In this document: positions 63,901 to 64,000 of the stretch, in pieces
Position numbering within the stretch: the stretch's first letter is position 1
Layout of the letters: each line of letters begins with the position of its first letter
Source of the DNA: UBA11400 sp964473555
Lineage (GTDB): Bacteria > Bacteroidota > Rhodothermia > Balneolales > HLUCCA01
Assembly (NCBI GenBank): GCA_964473555.1
Contig: CAYYPL010000001.1
Span: 310,001 to 374,000, forward strand
Direction: 5' to 3'
Length of the DNA stretch: 64,000 nt
Notes under the pieces: generated by a model
Seen by the model: only the letters and a program-made list of their open reading frames with translations
What the model was told of the DNA's origin: nothing
The model's database searches: none
Position numbers and translations under genes: made by a program

Positions 63901-63930
63901 TAGCAGGAGAGTCGTCGCTATACGATTCAT
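60910..63930 (-). CDS. T9SS-sorted surface protein made of two near-identical 444-residue repeats
   Basis: The 1006-residue product has a signal peptide ending near ALGQQ. Two copies of a beta-helix-like domain follow (about residues 23-467 and 467-910; each begins NVTDASINAGEKVYWTA and contains IEPGTVIKGAEGEGNNASFLAVS and FEWFGGTVDAKYLVSAF). A single T9SS tail has QNYPNPFNPTTMIS near residue 928. The copies appear to differ only at one residue in the body (YWTAGN against YWTADN) and around the linkers. Proteins with this domain are common in Bacteroidota and often lie next to TonB-dependent receptors, as seems to be the case here. Their function is not known to me. Confidence 0.9.
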   Translation of the reverse strand: MNRIATTLLLLTCAVIPALGQQVINVTDASINAGEKVYWTAGNVYILQGGVFVEDGAELWIEPGTVIKGAEGEGNNASFLAVSQGGKIFAEGTASNPIIFTSILDDMTGQLDQEDRGLWGGVILLGRAPTNNATVRQIEGLNEIVGAGDNRADYGGDDPDDNSGIMRYVSIRHTGKAVGDQAGNEIQGLTLGGVGRGTTIEYVESFASDDDGFEWFGGTVDAKYLVSAFNSDDAYDWDEGFNGRGQFWFVIQAQDAAGRMAEMDGAIGDEQATPYTTPVLANVTFLGDGKNNPGTVAGDGSQGLIFRDNTGGTYFNSIFGDFKGQPGAPALTIEDVANESAQDSRKRLEAGDLKLMNNFWFDFTIGDTPEALIPQAFVREALGSNLSGNQIVDPNLRGISREMDNLLDPRPRQNSPALGAANRDLYEDSWFTKVDYVGAFGTSNWMKGWTALDQLGYLSEDATGNNEVNVTDASINAGEKVYWTADNVYILQGGVFVEDGAELWIEPGTVIKGAEGEGNNASFLAVSQGGKIFAEGTASNPIIFTSILDDMTGQLDQEDRGLWGGVILLGRAPTNNATVRQIEGLNEIVGAGDNRADYGGDDPDDNSGIMRYVSIRHTGKAVGDQAGNEIQGLTLGGVGRGTTIEYVESFASDDDGFEWFGGTVDAKYLVSAFNSDDAYDWDEGFNGRGQFWFVIQAQDAAGRMAEMDGAIGDEQATPYTTPVLANVTFLGDGKNNPGTVAGDGSQGLIFRDNTGGTYFNSIFGDFKGQPGAPALTIEDVANESAQDSRKRLEAGDLKLMNNFWFDFTIGDTPEALIPQAFVREALGSNLSGNQIVDPNLRGISREMDNLLDPRPRQNSPALGAANRDLYEDSWFTKVDYVGAFGTYNWMTGWTALSQLGYLNNNSTPTSIDDEFEMVPDQIALNQNYPNPFNPTTMISFTLNRSEAVKLSVYDLTGRLVATLVDGMMPAGVTNINFSANGLASGVYIYRLETPSTSMTKRMTLLK
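61274..62528. repeat. Direct repeat copy A (1255 bp) within the surface-protein gene
   Basis: This segment recurs at 62606-63860 with a constant offset of 1332 bases. I found no differences on reading over most of its length; the visible substitutions cluster in the last roughly 130 bases (62400-62528). Confidence 0.93.
62606..63860. repeat. Direct repeat copy B (1255 bp) within the surface-protein gene
   Basis: This is the second copy of the repeat at 61274-62528. The 77 bases separating the copies encode the inter-domain linker KGWTALDQLGYLSEDATGNNE and are not identical to the equivalent part after copy A. Confidence 0.93.
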
Positions 63931-63968
63931 AGTATTATTGTTTTTAGTTGTTTCTGGTTAGAAGTTTA

Positions 63969-64000
63969 TTAGTTGAAACTGTACTTGACACCAATCGAGT
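63969..64000 (-). CDS. C-terminal end of a probable outer-membrane receptor (truncated by window)
   Basis: On the minus strand the frame reads SIGVKYSFN and then TAA. This alternating, aromatic-ended strand is typical of the last barrel strand of TonB-dependent receptors, which often precede genes like the one at 60910-63930. Only nine codons are visible, so the call is tentative. Confidence 0.4.
   Translation of the reverse strand, partial: SIGVKYSFN

Noticed and set aside
61385..63903. Plus-strand ORFs of 73-153 residues opposite the duplicated surface-protein gene
   Set aside because: They are antisense shadows of a well-supported minus-strand gene; they recur only because the DNA itself is duplicated.

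Overview
The window reads as an ordinary chromosome segment of a marine-type member of the Bacteroidota/Balneolota/Rhodothermota group. The evidence is: five exported proteins ending in type IX secretion (T9SS) sorting domains, four of them with the QNYPNPFNP signature; a PorV/PorQ-family protein; a large TonB-dependent receptor with an N-terminal carboxypeptidase-regulatory-like domain; glutamine synthetase type III; the gmk-rpoZ-coaBC order; a menaquinone (not ubiquinone) gene set; few strong Shine-Dalgarno sites; and a tRNA-Leu preceded by a TAnnTTTG promoter element. I saw no prophage, transposase, integrase, CRISPR array or rRNA.

Layout. 1-5 kb: a RodZ-like gene cut by the window edge, then a plus-strand run comF, membrane protein, ubiE, fabZ, panB, surE. 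5-8 kb: a small exported protein, a lipoprotein and a T9SS-exported peptidoglycan amidase. 8.3-18.1 kb: an envelope locus (TonB-dependent receptor, large exported protein, PorV-family barrel, IPT/TIG lipoprotein, then a GHL10 glycosidase after a structured intergenic region). 18-26 kb: a PhyH oxygenase, then minus-strand housekeeping genes (coaBC, rpoZ, gmk, yicC, glmM-type mutase, an SGNH-TPR membrane protein, pduO). 26-32.9 kb: ssb, a GldE/CorC-like CBS protein, purB, and menA-menC-menE. 33-44.8 kb: glnN, a SPOR-domain outer-membrane protein, tex, an inositol-phosphatase-family gene, an M1-aminopeptidase-like protein without its zinc site, and a NatAB-type ABC exporter. 44.9-51.8 kb: glgA-glgC, a terminator, then a tight four-gene operon of esterase, RimK-like ATP-grasp, circularly permuted ATP-grasp and class I glutamine amidotransferase. 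51.8-60.8 kb: a patatin/beta-barrel protein, ppc, an M28 peptidase, tRNA-Leu(CAA) and an NAGPA-domain secreted protein. 60.9-63.9 kb: a 1006-residue T9SS protein built from two almost identical 444-residue repeats. The last bases hold the tail of what looks like another outer-membrane receptor.

How the parts fit. Menaquinone synthesis is spread over menA-menC-menE and ubiE. Glycogen storage is represented by glgA and glgC. The envelope theme (T9SS cargo, TonB receptor, PorV homologue, patatin autotransporter, SPOR protein) fits a surface-active polymer degrader.

The best candidate for an undescribed system is the 47.9-51.8 kb amidoligase operon. Other leads are the near-identical 1.25 kb intragenic duplication, the M1-like protein that has lost HExxH, an AT-rich palindrome in front of glnN, a micro-ORF followed by two hairpins at 16.0-16.2 kb, and a minus-strand terminator without a gene at 58.7 kb.
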